A stretch of 64,000 nucleotides of DNA, taken from the NCBI GenBank assembly GCA_903813345.2, contig CAIIXF020000011.1, forward strand, positions 37,198,062 through 37,262,061. Direction: 5' to 3'. The first letter of the stretch is position 1; every line of letters starts with the position of its first letter. The position numbers and the translations under genes were made by a program. Below the pieces are notes generated by a model. It searched no databases, had not been told where the DNA came from, and was given only the letters and a program-made list of their open reading frames with translations. This document shows, piece after piece, positions 27,601 through 40,295 of this stretch. Source of the stretch: Owenia fusiformis. Taxonomy: Eukaryota; Annelida; Polychaeta; Sabellida; Oweniidae.

Positions 27601-29190
27601 AACAGTTGATCCACAGCTCCAAAAAATATCTCAGCCCCATCTATAAATAAAAGACCGTTCCAATAATTCTGAAACGATTCAAAGAACAAAGGAAACTAGG
27701 ATATATTGACTATATTTATGATGTCATGTTGCAGGCAGTAGTGATGATAATGTTTGGAAACAAAAAAAAAGTTTTCAAACGGAAACTGTGAGAAAGACCA
27801 ATAGGTGGCATGTTATGACTGGGTAGGTCTAATGATGAACTTGACATACTTTCTCGAGTCTGTGCACTTGACTGTACAGTATGTGGTAGGCCAATGGATA
27901 TTCAATTAAAGCCAATTATACAGTGGGGAACCAACGACATGTATATCCAATTAATAAGATTCAAATGAAGACTTTCTATAAATATACTAAGTGTGAATAG
28001 CACAAACAGTATAATATTACAAAAGTGTGTCTAAAATTGCAATCAAAATATTTGAAATTATTTATATAATATATCTGTCATTCAATTACAATTGTAATCT
28101 CCCAATTAAAGTCCCTGTGCAAATCTATAATAATTTGACAAACAGGCCCTTTATAATACAAAACGTACACATCCAATTAGCAATATTTAATTAGGATGAA
28201 TTATGTTATTTCAATTAATTACTAATACGCAATATTGTGTAAAACCATTCCAATAATATTTAACTAACAAAATTGAACAAATATTGAGCTTGTGTCTTTA
28301 AAACCTAATGGATGTTAAGAGCTTTTTTGCCATTTTACAACCTTTATAATAGTTGAAAAAAGTAGTAAAGATAAACCTTTTTTACACATTTCAAAACAAA
28401 ATTTGTATAAAATGGATAAATACTCCGAAAGTTAGAGCCATTCCTGTGAAAAACAGATATTGTGTATTCATAGGATAAACAAACTTTAAGAAATTGAACT
28501 TGTGTTTGATTTTTTAAAACAGGATGACATACAATACAATACAACGGAAATTGCCAATATACAATGTCTGCAAAGCCTCAAAATACAAGATCAAAGTCAT
28601 TTATTCTTTTTTCTTTTGTTTAATCCGGATGTTTTGAAACACATGTTGTCCCTATGGTGATAAGCAAACAGGGATAATGATTGGCCATATGTTTTTCTGT
28701 TTTCCCCCAATTTTGACAAATTGGAAAATTACAGTTCTCAAATTGCCTATAGTGAAAAACTGCCAAAAGCATCATGGGCTCCTACTTGACTTTTTTGGCC
28801 AGCCATTTCTAAAACCAGACTAGTCGTATTATCTTATCACAAACGAAAGGTTTAAAAAATGATGGAGATACACAGTTGGAAATGAAGGGAAGCTGTGCCT
28901 TGTTAAATGCCACATTATGATGATATAGCGTCCTGATATCTTTAGTCTTTACTGTGTACATGTAAATACTGTATATATATAACTGAACAGATAGGCGGAT
29001 GTGGTTTTTGTTTTGAAACAAAAAAGAGGATGTAGCTTCTACCTGGCACTATTGTGCATCTTAAATTTTATGCATTTAGAGATACATAGAATGAGGATTT
29101 ATAATTCCTGTCAAGTAAAATCTTTCAATGACTCTTGTCTCCTATTATGCATATCATCTTAAAATAAATTGATTTCTCACAATGCCCCAA
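21679..29190. other. Noncoding stretch, no gene recognised
   Basis: No recognisable exon was found. At 21,680-22,410 overlapping ORFs occur on both strands in a less AT-rich segment, but none resembles a known family or has consistent splice sites. At 27,890-28,260 there is a dense cluster of TAATT/CAATTA motifs (listed separately). A run of G lies near 24,373-24,381. Confidence 0.5.
27890..28260. promoter_or_regulatory. Cluster of homeodomain-like TAATT motifs (speculative)
   Basis: About ten CAATTA, TAATTG or TAATTA cores fall within some 370 bases, including CAATTAATTACTAATA near 28,217. Homeodomain proteins bind such cores, so this could be an enhancer. The background is AT-rich, though, and some clustering is expected by chance. 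Confidence 0.2.
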
Positions 29191-30300
29191 ATTTAAATCC
29201 TGGTTTTGCGATTGTATATACTCTTTAGTTGAACCTATCCTAACTTATGCTTCAGAGGTGTGGATTAATGAAAAACATCTTAAGACAATAGAGACAATGC
29301 ATTTATCTTTTCTTAAAAGTTTATTAGGTGTTAAAAAATCAACAGCAACACCAGCAGTCTATGGAGAATTAGGACGTTACCCATTAAAAATACGTTTTGA
29401 AATTAAGTTAATTAAATATTGGCTCCGTTTAATTAATCGATCACCTGGAAACATTCTTCATAAAACATATACGCATGACCGTGAAATGAGCCAACTGGGT
29501 TTTAAAGGCACTTGGTCAAACAAAATCATTGATATTTTGAAAAAATGTGATTTATTCTCATATTGGGAAACTCAAAAGATCGATGATGATTATATTTTTA
29601 TCAAGATGATAACAAAAAAACTGTATCAGAATTATAAGTCTCAGTGGCAGAAAGATATTTTCAAATATCCTGTTTTAAGAACTTACATAACATTCAAAAA
29701 TGTCTTTGAAAGAGAGGGTTATTTAAATATACAAAATAAAAATTACAGACAAGCAATAAGTAGATTTAGGCTTAGTTCACACAAATTACATATAGAAATT
29801 GGTCGTCATTTGAAGCCTAAGCCAAGACCTTTGGATGAACGTTTATGTAATATGTGTGGTATTTTAGAAGACGAACAACACTTTATCATGGTGTGTAAGA
29901 AAAATACAACAGAGAGAAAACTTTTGTTTGACACCCTTACGCAATTTAATTTTGTAGGAAGTCCTAACTTTATTTTCAAAAAGCTTTTGTCTCATAAAAA
30001 TTCTTATGTAATTTTACATCTAGCAAAGTTCATTTATCATTCATTCAAAAAACTGGATTAATATTGTAACAATGATACATCACACTGATGTTTTAGATTC
30101 TGTCATGTTGTATCTGTATTTTACAATTATCTCATTTTTGTATTTTACATTTTGTGATGCTGTAATTGTATTTTACAACTTTGTATATTTCCTATGAAGT
30201 AGTTAGTTTAGTCTTAGTTTAATTTTGTATATTGTAGTTTGTAGTGACTAATATGTCATTGCAATGACATCAGAGAGTCAATAAAAGATATATATATATA
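29190..30300 (+). mobile_element. 5'-truncated non-LTR retrotransposon (LINE)
   Basis: This is the 3' part of a LINE: the C-terminal end of the reverse transcriptase ORF, then a noncoding tail with AATAAA at about 30,280 and a short AT repeat. The open frame begins in mid-domain near 29,168-29,205, which is the 5' truncation typical of LINE insertions. A MITE-like element starts only a few bases after the 3' end. No target-site duplication could be identified. Confidence 0.8.
29258..30061 (+). pseudogene. LINE reverse transcriptase C-terminal fragment
   Basis: The frame is open for about 290 codons. In-frame residues upstream of the first listed codon read SLVEPILTYASEVW, the motif found just after the catalytic domain of many animal LINE reverse transcriptases. 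It continues with FLKSLLGV and AVYGELGRYPLKIR, and ends with a zinc-knuckle-like CNMCGILEDEQHFIMVC (Cys-x2-Cys-x8-His-x4-Cys). The catalytic Y-x-DD region and the endonuclease are missing, so it cannot transpose on its own. The intact frame over 290 codons suggests a fairly young insertion. The clade (CR1/Jockey-like or another) is not settled. Confidence 0.8.
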
Positions 30301-30305
30301 TCAGC

Positions 30306-30723
30306 AATAGACAAGATGCGAGTAGAAATAATCTCGACTTTCGTCATTAAAAATTATATTTGGAATCTACATGTAAAATTACATTTAGAAATGTGGTTTT
30401 GAAAAGAGTTTATCAACTTTCAGAATTTAATTTTCTTTAAAAATGTGACTTCTAGGTCGGGGAGATTCCCCATAGACCCCATGTTGTAAAATCTCAAAAA
30501 GTGAAATATCTTTTCTTGTGTTGGGCAGATAATATTTTTCTTTACTGGACATATTTTAATTTGTATAACTATAAGATACTTACAGGGTAATATAAAAAGT
30601 AAACCACTAAAACTGATGAATATTAAAGTTTAAGGGAACTTTGTAATCCCCTGCCATGTAATTTCCCCCGAATCAGCCACCTGGTGACGAAACTGGTAAC
30701 TACCTACTCGCATCTGAGTTATT
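30306..30723 (+). mobile_element. MITE-like element, AGATGCGAGTAG family, copy 2
   Basis: It has the same perfect 12-bp inverted ends as copy 1 (30,314-30,325 and 30,704-30,715) and the same interior order, with a deletion of roughly 20 bp near the left end and scattered substitutions. It lies in the same orientation as the copy at 10.6 kb and abuts the 3' end of the LINE. Confidence 0.8.
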
Positions 30724-33700
30724 CTAGACCAGCCTTTGGTCTGCTGTAATTCCCATTTTTAAACTCTGGACTCAAATAATGAGACAAGCTTTTTATCAGA
30801 AAATGGAAATAAAATCCATCAAGCTGATATTCAGGAGATACTGGCCTCTCAAAAAACAGATTTTTACCTCTGGATAAAGTGGCATTTTGAACATGTTTGA
30901 AGTCAAAATAGTGTAAAAACCAACAAGATATAGCATGAAAAGAGTAAAAAGACATACAGTTAAGAATCTAAATTGTATAAAAATGCAATAAAATTAAAGA
31001 CTTTATTCAAATTTTATTGAGATATTTCATGAAATAAAATATGAGCAGACGTGATTTTATCAGGATTTCCTCCTGTACATCACATGAAAGATAGCAAGGA
31101 TGACAGGCTGCTAAACCATTACTAAATGAGACAACTCAAATTTCAGAAGTCTGTTTTTTAACTTTTGACACAGGAGTACAATTCCCATGAAGCAAATGAA
31201 ATACTGGGAAGTATTTAGTCAATAACTGTATCATGATGTATAAATAACATTCATGTTAAAGTGGATTTTTCACGACTGTGGGTTTCTCAAAACTGTTGGT
31301 TATAAAAAATTTCAAATGTGGACAAAACTTTCAAGGCAATAAACATGATAAGTGATAAAACAAAGAGATAATTGAACATCAAGATCTGTACCTATGTATG
31401 CTGGGATCAAAATTGTCTCTCCAGGGTGATTGGACCACCTCTGTGGCAGAGGCCTTCTTTGCCTTGCTTGAAATGTCTTGCATTCTTACATTTCCGTATA
31501 CTTTTACTCAAAAACTAGTCAAAAACACATTTCCTTTAGACCTCTTTACAAATCCCCAAAATCTCAGCTCCCTCCCTATATAATACAATCTTATAATTTC
31601 TTGTCTTTCCTCTACATTTTGTTGATATGAATATGAGCAGTAATTCTATTATATTAACAGGCAGGGCCTTCTATGCAGACAAGCAGATATAGACACTGAT
31701 AAATAATAAAAATGCAAATTTGAAATCATGTTTGCACTGTGATATCACAGTGGGCCACAGTGAAATGAACACTTTTGAAAACTAATCACATTATTCTAAA
31801 ATCATTTTTGATGTTTCAAATTATGCAATAACAAATTAATGAACTCACTGGCAATATGTTCACTTTCATCAAGGAAAATTCAAAATTTCATATACAATCA
31901 TGAGGCCAGACAAAGTATGTTCCCCATTTTACCAGATGCTTTTGTCTATTAAGGCATTGTGATGTCACAATATTAATCAACTGTATCCCATTCTCTCCTC
32001 AGGGCTAAGCAAGTAAATCCACGTAACACTCCCGAACACTTCCTCATTGTAATGGGGTTCAGGTGTCCCAAGTGTAGTTGTCTGTTTAATTTCCATAAAA
32101 GGTTAGACTTCAACAGTCCTTTTTGTTTTTAGATAATCTTGCACAGAATCTGTGGTCCTCTGCCCAGATTTTCCTTATATCATAAGGGGGTATGTTACAT
32201 GGGGGTTGGCAGGCATGAAGATGATCTTGGCAGGCATGGAAGATGATCTAAAGAAGACAGAAGACCTTAACACAGTGAAAGACAAATCCTCAACAATATC
32301 AAACTCTCCTTGAACAAAGGATTATAAAATTCTCGCCAAGGGCTACATTAGAAGATACAAGAGTTGTAAAAAAGAAACAGTGCCAGAAAACTCCATTTAA
32401 TGATAAGATAAACTCAACTAGAAAAAACACAGTCACACTTAGGTGATAAAGCACTAATAAAACAACTATATGCCATGATGTGGGGCCAGACTATGGCTAA
32501 TGTTTTACTAGATTTCCCACAAATCATTCCAATTTATTGTAATTTAATGGAATGATAGGACTCTGGGTCTTAGATGTCCTCAAAATGGGAAAATTTATGG
32601 CATAGCTGAAGAAAATAAATTGAGGTCAGAGATACAAGAACTTACACATTCTAAAAATGGTCTGGTTATTCTTTTTTATACATTGACTTGATGCAAGAAC
32701 CATGTACAAAAGATTTCAGATTTGCCTGTTTCAATTTTTCAGATAGTTAAATAATATTATGGCTAAAACATCCATTTATTTTTCACTTGCTGTAATGCCA
32801 TTAATTTCTCTGACATTGCAATTTATAATCACAGACACTTAGCTAATAGTGCTGACATTTTGACACAACAAAATTCAGCACAGACACCTTTCACATGTCA
32901 AATAGTCAATGTCATTAATATACTTAACTATAGAATAATTTGCAACAATTTAATTTTAATCCCAAACTTTTGATTTATGTGTTTCTAATTGGTGAGATTA
33001 CTGAAGGAAATTATTTCATTAAATTCTAATCACATTACCATACTTTAATTTGAAGATAATTTATTTGAAATGTCATGAAACCTGATTCAAGGCTTTAAAT
33101 AAATTCCACCAAGATTCTTGAAGAAATTATGTTCTCTGTGAAGGTAGAAATATCCGAGTAAATGTAAGGCAAAAATCTGAAATTGTTTTGATACTACAGT
33201 CTCATTGTAGGTTAAATATTAAGGAGTTCTGCTTATTCCCTCATCCCCACTTAGCTTCCCCTCTTTGAGTGCCACCTATGAGAGGTATTTTTATTTTTAT
33301 ATTAATTTCCTCTGTTAATATTTCATCCAGCGAAAATCAAATTATTCATGTTTTGGGGTACAGATGTTTAGCCCATATTCATAAAGCCAATGGCCTGACA
33401 TATGTTACAAACCTACATTGGAAGAGTGACCAAATGCATAAAATAACTGTTAAGGGATTAAATCGTCAGGAATTGGTCCCAAGAGTGCAGTAAATAAATG
33501 AGAGTTTAATTAGTTGCATGGGAGATAATTATATTAATTACTAATTCATGAACTACATAGAGGGCATACTTCAGCATGTCAACAATAACAACAACAACAA
33601 CACATTTATTTCAATGAAGTGGTATTCACATAAACTTTGTGTATATGTTTTATTTTACAAGATAAATTGATATTTTCAGTCCATATTTCTCAAATAAAGA

Positions 33701-34761
33701 GAAAGTCTATTTTAAAATATTAGATTTATTTTTAATGATGCCTTAAAACATTATACATGTACATTGCTAAGCCAATAAAAACAGCTTGGATTGCTCAAAT
33801 AAACCCCAAATCTTTATTAGAAGAAAAATGCAGTTACACGCATGGGAGGAGAATAAGGGAGGCATATAAGATAACTGCACCCATCTTGCTATATTAAGCC
33901 AAAATACTACATATGTCCATTAGGAACACGCTCAAACTCTAATGTTTTCAATCAAAGTCTGAGATTACACGGAGAGATTTGCTTTCATCAGTAATGAACC
34001 GATTAATGAAATCAAGATACACGTTTCCAAATATTTATATTCATAGAGATACACCCAGAAGAATGATAGAGGAAAGATTAAGATTTAGACAGAATAATCT
34101 GAATATGTTTTGGAGTAATCTACCCAGAATATATTTTCCCAACTAGGAGCATAATTCTAAAATCTTAATTAGACATTGATTTCATATGTCCAAAACTAAT
34201 CAAATTATTGCAATATTTCTTGATTTGAGAAATTCCCAAACAAACCTAATATAAATCAATTTCTAAGTCCCCTTTCTAATATATTTATTCAGTTAGATTT
34301 TGCATTATTAAAAGGAGTTCCATCTTATCTGCATAAAATATGCATATTCTCATTTACAGAGCCTAATGATGAGATTCAGGCTGATTTCAAAGAGATATTA
34401 TGGAAATTTTCAAATTAAGGTTAGGATCTATTCTATCACTTTTTAAGTTGATCTTTACTGTAATTCCTGATTATATCTAATTAAGTTTTTCCTATCCCTC
34501 TATATAAATAACATGCTACTTCACCCACAAAGTAAATACTTTCACAAAACTGATCAAAAATTTTGATTATCGAATCTTGTTATTTCCATTAGTGTAACTA
34601 AGCATGAGGCAGGCAAGGCAACTGCCAAAATTTCAAAGAAACATATTTCTTCAGACATTTTTTCAAGTAAAACTGTGAAAATAAAGTCTAAACTAGTTAT
34701 ATACCTCCTTGGGCATAAATTTGCCTCGTCTATTAGTTTTAGCCTCACTAAATATTAAATC
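30724..34761. other. Noncoding stretch, no gene recognised
   Basis: No exon chain was seen. Short ORFs on both strands lack recognisable motifs. At 33,490-33,545 a compact group of TAATTA cores lies beside TTGCATG. Confidence 0.5.
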
Positions 34762-34841
34762 TACCCTGGGTGCAGAGTCTAGTTATAAACTGAAGACGAA
34801 GCCCTCTTTTAAGAAGCGAAGTCGAACGGATGCAAAAGGTA
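34762..34841 (+). mobile_element. 9-bp-TSD transposon family, internally deleted copy
   Basis: These 80 bases consist of the left 25-30 bases (TACCCTG.GTGCAGAGTCT) joined directly to the right 50 bases (GAAGACGAAG to AAAGGTA) of the 378-bp element seen at 39.9 and 46.1 kb. The flanks TATTAAATC (34,753-34,761) and TTTTAGATC (34,842-34,850) match at 7 of 9 positions, as an old 9-bp target-site duplication would. The internal deletion leaves both ends, so this behaves as a separate transposed or deleted derivative. Confidence 0.8.
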
Positions 34842-35235
34842 TTTTAGATCATGACATCAGTCTTGATTTCAATGATGGAGATACCTTTTGAAGGTGTGTG
34901 TGGTCAGATTCATGAAGTTAGCTAGATGTAGTGTTTATGTTTCATTCCATGATAAGACCAGATCCAGATAGAAGCATGTCTTGCATTGGATGTATCTCAG
35001 ATAGTAGTGAGATAATCCCAGTGTTTATATTCACATGCCATGATGCTGATTGTACAGTGTACCCCTGGTCATGTCCCCTTTTCAATGGTTTTACTACTAG
35101 CCATTATGGTACGATCAATTGGGCTATAGCTACCTGCCAGGTTTTATTTTTATGAGGTGGGCAGGATGGCATTTTCCAGGGTGAGGTGGCCAGAATTTTG
35201 GCCTAAATGTTGCATCAGTTTTTCACTTTTCTAAC

Positions 35236-35627
35236 AAAGGACGATTCTCGGTTTGGAAAACGAAGTCCATCAATCTAAATGAGCATTATCCCTGCTTCGG
35301 ACAAATTTAGTTTTTTACATAATATAGATTTGAATGTCCTCTTTTGAATAGTCATAATTTAATTTGGGTAATATTTCTAGATTTTTCGCAAAATATATTA
35401 GCGCAGTACACTGATGAACTTCTTTCCCCAAATCGAGACTTGTATTTTATTGAATCGGTCTAATTGAGCGTTATCCCTGCTTCAGACCAATTTGTTATTT
35501 TTACATCTTGTAGATTTAAATGTCCTCTTTTGAATATTCATAGTTTAATTTGGGTAATATTTCTATATTTTTCATGAAAAAAATTTTAAGCCCAGAAGAC
35601 TGTTCTCCAAACTGAGAATCGTCCTTT
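35236..35627. mobile_element. Inverted-repeat element with internal tandem duplication
   Basis: The left end AAAGGACGATTCTCGGTTTG and the right end, read on the other strand, AAAGGACGATTCTCAGTTTG form about 26-bp terminal inverted repeats with two mismatches. Inside, a segment starting TCTAAATGAGCATTATCC near 35,272 repeats as TCTAATTGAGCGTTATCC near 35,458, with a period of about 187 bp. There is no coding capacity. A target-site duplication was not evident. Confidence 0.75.
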
Positions 35628-38600
35628 CTGCGAGGTGGTGAGCTGTTTATATTTATGGCTAAATATGTTCTATCTTTCCAAACCCCTAAATTGTTCTTTT
35701 CAGTTGTTTTTAATGTTTTGTAGAAATTCATGATTATTTAAAATACTATTAAATCTCTGACAAAATAGTATATCATTTCTATTTAGTAATATTTACCCAA
35801 ATCTTTCACATGACATTTTCATGTTTAAATAATGATACCAAAATGAGTAGTTACCGCCAAATGTCAATAAAATTGGAAAATGTAAACAATAATGTTAAAT
35901 ATAGTCAATGTCATAGTGATGCCCCCAAAATGGCTGGAGTATAAAATACCAAGACTATTAGCATTAATTCAACATTCCAAGGTAATTGATAAAAGATAGC
36001 AATTCCAAATAAATCAATTGTAGTGCTAAATAAACAAAAATAAAACGAATCAAATCAAGATTATTTGTCTTGAGTTCTGATGTCCATAAATCTACTATCA
36101 CCAACTGAACTCCAGATTTGTGGCATTTTTTACCAATTAGTCTCTTGGGATGGATTTAAAGTGACTTACATAGTATTATTCTTTTTTATATGATTTTAAG
36201 ATGTCAGTTGAAGTGGTCACTTTGTATGAAATGTCTGGACACGTTGACGTTGAACATTTGCAGTCCCAACTAAACATATAGCACTAATTTCCGAACACAT
36301 ATAACAAATTATATGAGATATGGAATATACATGTTATATCTACCCCCCATTTTTAATTCTACTCTTAATGGTGTTACGTTGTATTTAAAAGTGAGACCTC
36401 CATCGCACTTTGTTTATAGGTATACTTGAGATATGGTATCATATAGTTGGGAGTAAGTGCTTAAAAGTGTTGAAATGGTGCCAGATTGGCACACTAATAG
36501 CCACAGTTGTAGCAAATACATAATCTTGAATCATGGCCTGGAAACATAATGTCAGCCAGAAAATATCAAAATTCAACATTTTGTAATGAAGTGTCAAATT
36601 ACGAGTCTATGTGGTTTTACATAAGACAGAAAAAAGGTACTGTTTTGTATACTTTCAAAGTATTTTCAGGAGTTTTGGTTTCAATTGTGTACTTTATCAC
36701 AAGATAGATAGACATTGAAATTCATATCTATATTTATTGTGTATTTATAATTGCCTGAAGCAATTCTTTAAAAACAGTTATGACATAATACATGTGACAC
36801 CTGTGAAGTAGAACACCTCTGATAGTAGAACACTTTTCAGAGTCCCAAGACCAAATGACTTAATGTTAAATGAACCTCTATAAATGGAACACTTAAAGGT
36901 ACCAAAGGTGTTCCTCTAAGACAGATTTTACTTTACTTTAAGTAACTTATGTTTTGATGTGCCAAATGGAGGCAGACAACCAGGAACAAATGAAGACATA
37001 ATGTCCCTCTTTATTATAAATCTCAATACATATAAGATGTTAATGTGTAAAATGAGAAATAGCACAGCTACGTAAAAAAGATTGAATGATTGTAGTTATT
37101 TTGTTATGTCGTATGTCTATTTATGAAGAAATGGTATTTGAATTAATCCCCAAAAATCACATAAAATTTGAAAATTGAAAAGGAAAAACAAATATACATG
37201 TAAATCACATAAACCATACCAATCAAAATAGGAAAAAATAAAGTACTAATAAAAATAACCATTTAAAACTGTAATGGGGTAATAGGTAATACAATTATAT
37301 GAGGCTAGAGTTTATGGAATGTAATTGGTCCAGTTTAGTGATGATGTAGGGACGCTACTTACAGGTTGTCATGGCAATAACTGACCAAACAATGTTTGGC
37401 GTGTCTGGCGATAAGAGATATAAGGCTAAGTGGACATAAATCATACATTTCAATAGCACTAGTCCCTGGCCAATAATGTCTGGGAATTCCTGTCTAGCAA
37501 AATTAAATTAAATGTGCAATTCGACTAAATCTGAATCAGTTTGATTTAAAGATGTTTTACAAGACAGAAACATGAAAAAGCATTTAGACTTATTCTTATT
37601 AATCTTGCAATGAGCCCCTAGATCAACATCTATGTTGCCAAATGGAGGTGGAATTTATAAGTATTTAAAATGCAAAACACTTCACTTCCTATTTTCCAAA
37701 TCATGTCTCGACAATACCCCCATTTAGCTCACGTCCAGTGAAGATGAGGTGTATGTATTAAGGGAGGGGGTCACAGAGACAAGGGATTGAAGGAAATCTG
37801 GACTTTTCATCCCTTCACCTTTTTAACTAGAAAGAAACGACATTTAATAGAAGGCCAAGCTGTCCTATTTCATGATGCCTAGTTCTTCACCCTGAGCCAA
37901 ACATTAGACCATTAGTCAGAGGTTATGTGTTTATTTTGATCAGAGTACAAACTATCTTATCTGGAGATATCTATAGAACATAGACCAAACAAATATCCAG
38001 TTATTTTGACATTTATCTTTGGGATATTTTGTGTCAAACATGAGTCACAAATAACAAGCACTCATCATAAACGTTTAATAATAGAGAAATGAAGAGTATG
38101 TTTCTGGTATCATAGCTACTTAAGATACCTCAAAGTGGGAATTACTTCCCTGTAACAATGGTTACAAAGCATTGTGGGATACATAGCATGTACTTTCCCT
38201 CTCAATCATGAGATACAGGGGGACTCTGATAATTTAAAATATTCTCAAAGGTCTGGAACTACAAATCATTGACTTTGAACTCATGAGTAATTATCAAAAT
38301 ATGACTTTTGGTGTCCTTGTATTTATCATGATGTAATTTTTATAAATGCTTTTTATAGATTAAATACAAAAAAAATGTCGTAAGAACAATTGAAGCCTTG
38401 TTAATCAGCATGTACTTTTTGATCTTTTTGAACTTTTTGAACATTTTGAACATTTTTTAAAAGCACTTTAGAGATTTTATATCAGTTCTGCGAAAACGAT
38501 AGAAGTATGGTTATTTCTGTATCTACAAAAATAGTTTGATATTTTTTGTGTCAATCAGTATATTGTGATTAATTAAATGGTGCCTTTTCTTATTCTTTCT

Positions 38601-39908
38601 TATTATTTCCGTGAAATTATAAGAAGCATGTGTATAAGTCACACTTATTTGAAATATACAGACATCCAAGAATCTTTATACATGTATAGGTCACGTTTTA
38701 AAACCCAAAACATCGCTGTAATGTTAAAATTATCAAGGAATACAAGCAACAGTTGCATTCCCAATACCTTAAATTATAAAGAACTGCCAAAAACTCGGAC
38801 AATTCATTCAAATTTTAGAGAGAAATTCCACAAAAACAAGCCAGAAATCCCCAAATAATCATGAACAGATGTCATGAATACATGTACATTTATTATATTG
38901 CATTGTTGGTGACTATTGCTTTGAGATTATCCCACTTCAATGAAGTACAATCAAATAGAGTTAGATTATCCCATTGAACTGCCACAAGTCTATAATCAAT
39001 CAGAAATTATGGAATATCAGAGTACTTGATTGGACTGGCATAATCATAATTGAACACTTATATTTGTATACATTGAGTACACACAATGTGTTAGGCATTT
39101 TTATCAAATTAGATAAAATGTGAATGTCTAAATGACTGAAATGTACAACGAGCATTTAAAATTTGAATTATGTATTTTTAAAAATGTAAAAACTCAAATA
39201 AATGGCACATACAATACAATAAATCATATATATTTCCTAACTGTACAAATCTCTAGTGTTACTATAATTCCTAACAACCCCCACCCGTAGTTTGCTGACA
39301 GGTGGAGAGAGGTCCGGAAATTTGAAATACAAAAATCTGACTAAAAAGCATCATATGCAATTAAAACTATTTATAAAATATCCTTTTAGATTTTCATTTT
39401 GCAGGAAATAATCAGTACAAGTACTTGCGCAAATAGATCAAGTGACTAAGCCTAATTGGATGTGTTGATTTTATTATCAAAGTGAAACATTTATAATTTA
39501 TTAATCAGGAAATTGATCACATTCCAGGTGTAGATTTCAACAACTCAAGTTTGAAACTATTTGAATAAATCATAGCAGGTATTTGGCGTTTACAGTTTTT
39601 ATCTATTTAATCAAGTTTAGTGATTGAGATCAAAGGAGATCAAGGGGATCAAATGAGATCAAAGTGAGATCAAGGGGAGATCAGGAGAGACTATAACCTT
39701 TCATTTGAGATAATCTGGCCTTTATCAGGAAATGTATCTATATCAACTTATGTAACTAACCGACTCATTTGATTGCTTCTGATAAAGGGAAGGCAATTGT
39801 TTACCACTAGCTTGATATTGATATTCCACTCTGATTTGCAAAGGATGTGATTTCAGGATAGCAAATATTTGATTATGACACATACATGTATATAGAATAG
39901 AGCATACC
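35628..39908. other. Noncoding stretch, no gene recognised
   Basis: Only unsupported ORFs are seen. One weak pogo/Tigger-like remnant lies at about 36,808-36,944 (listed separately). Confidence 0.5.
36808..36944. mobile_element. Possible pogo/Tigger-like MITE remnant
   Basis: The left end AAGTAGAACACCTCT and the right GTGTTCCTCTAAGACAG then ATTTTACTT, with an internal TGAACCTCTATAAATGGAAC, resemble the recurrent end sequences of Tigger-type non-autonomous elements. The ends are imperfect and the TA duplication is not clear. Confidence 0.35.
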
Positions 39909-40286
39909 TACCCTTTGCATTCGTTTGACTTCACTTCTTAAAAGAGAGTTTCGTCTTCACTCTTTCAAACTAAAATAAACCTGTGAACTCACCGCGCCAA
40001 TCAGTGTTCGTCGGCCAAATTTGACCGACGTTCTATATATGGTCATTCCTTCTGACGTCATCGTTGAGCTCGGAATTGACCAATGACATGCGCATATTTA
40101 ATTAGCACGCATTTGGCGTATGTTTCTTCAAGCTCGCTGACTGATGGAAGAAAGGTCAGCACATAGGTCAGAAGTGATTTATTACACAAACTGTCACCGG
40201 TACCCGTCGTGGGGGCGGGACTACTAAACTGTAATATGGTCTCTACTAGGCAGAGTGTAGTTTAACTAGACTCTGCGCGCAGGGTA
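39909..40286 (-). mobile_element. 378-bp DNA transposon with 9-bp TSD, copy A
   Basis: The element is 378 bp long, with short inverted ends TACCCT/AGGGTA and a perfect 9-bp target-site duplication GAGCATACC at 39,900-39,908 and 40,287-40,295. It is the reverse complement of copy B at 46.1 kb with high identity and exactly the same length. The interior is GC-richer than its surroundings and holds TATATATGG and TGACGTCA strings. There is no ORF for a transposase, so it is non-autonomous. A 9-bp duplication fits Mutator-like elements best, but that assignment rests on duplication length alone. Confidence 0.92.
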
Positions 40287-40295
40287 GAGCATACC

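Noticed and set aside
27462-27689. 75-residue minus-strand ORF with YWNG..F..G, faintly like a LINE endonuclease
   Set aside because: The resemblance is a few residues only and no further LINE motif follows in any frame.
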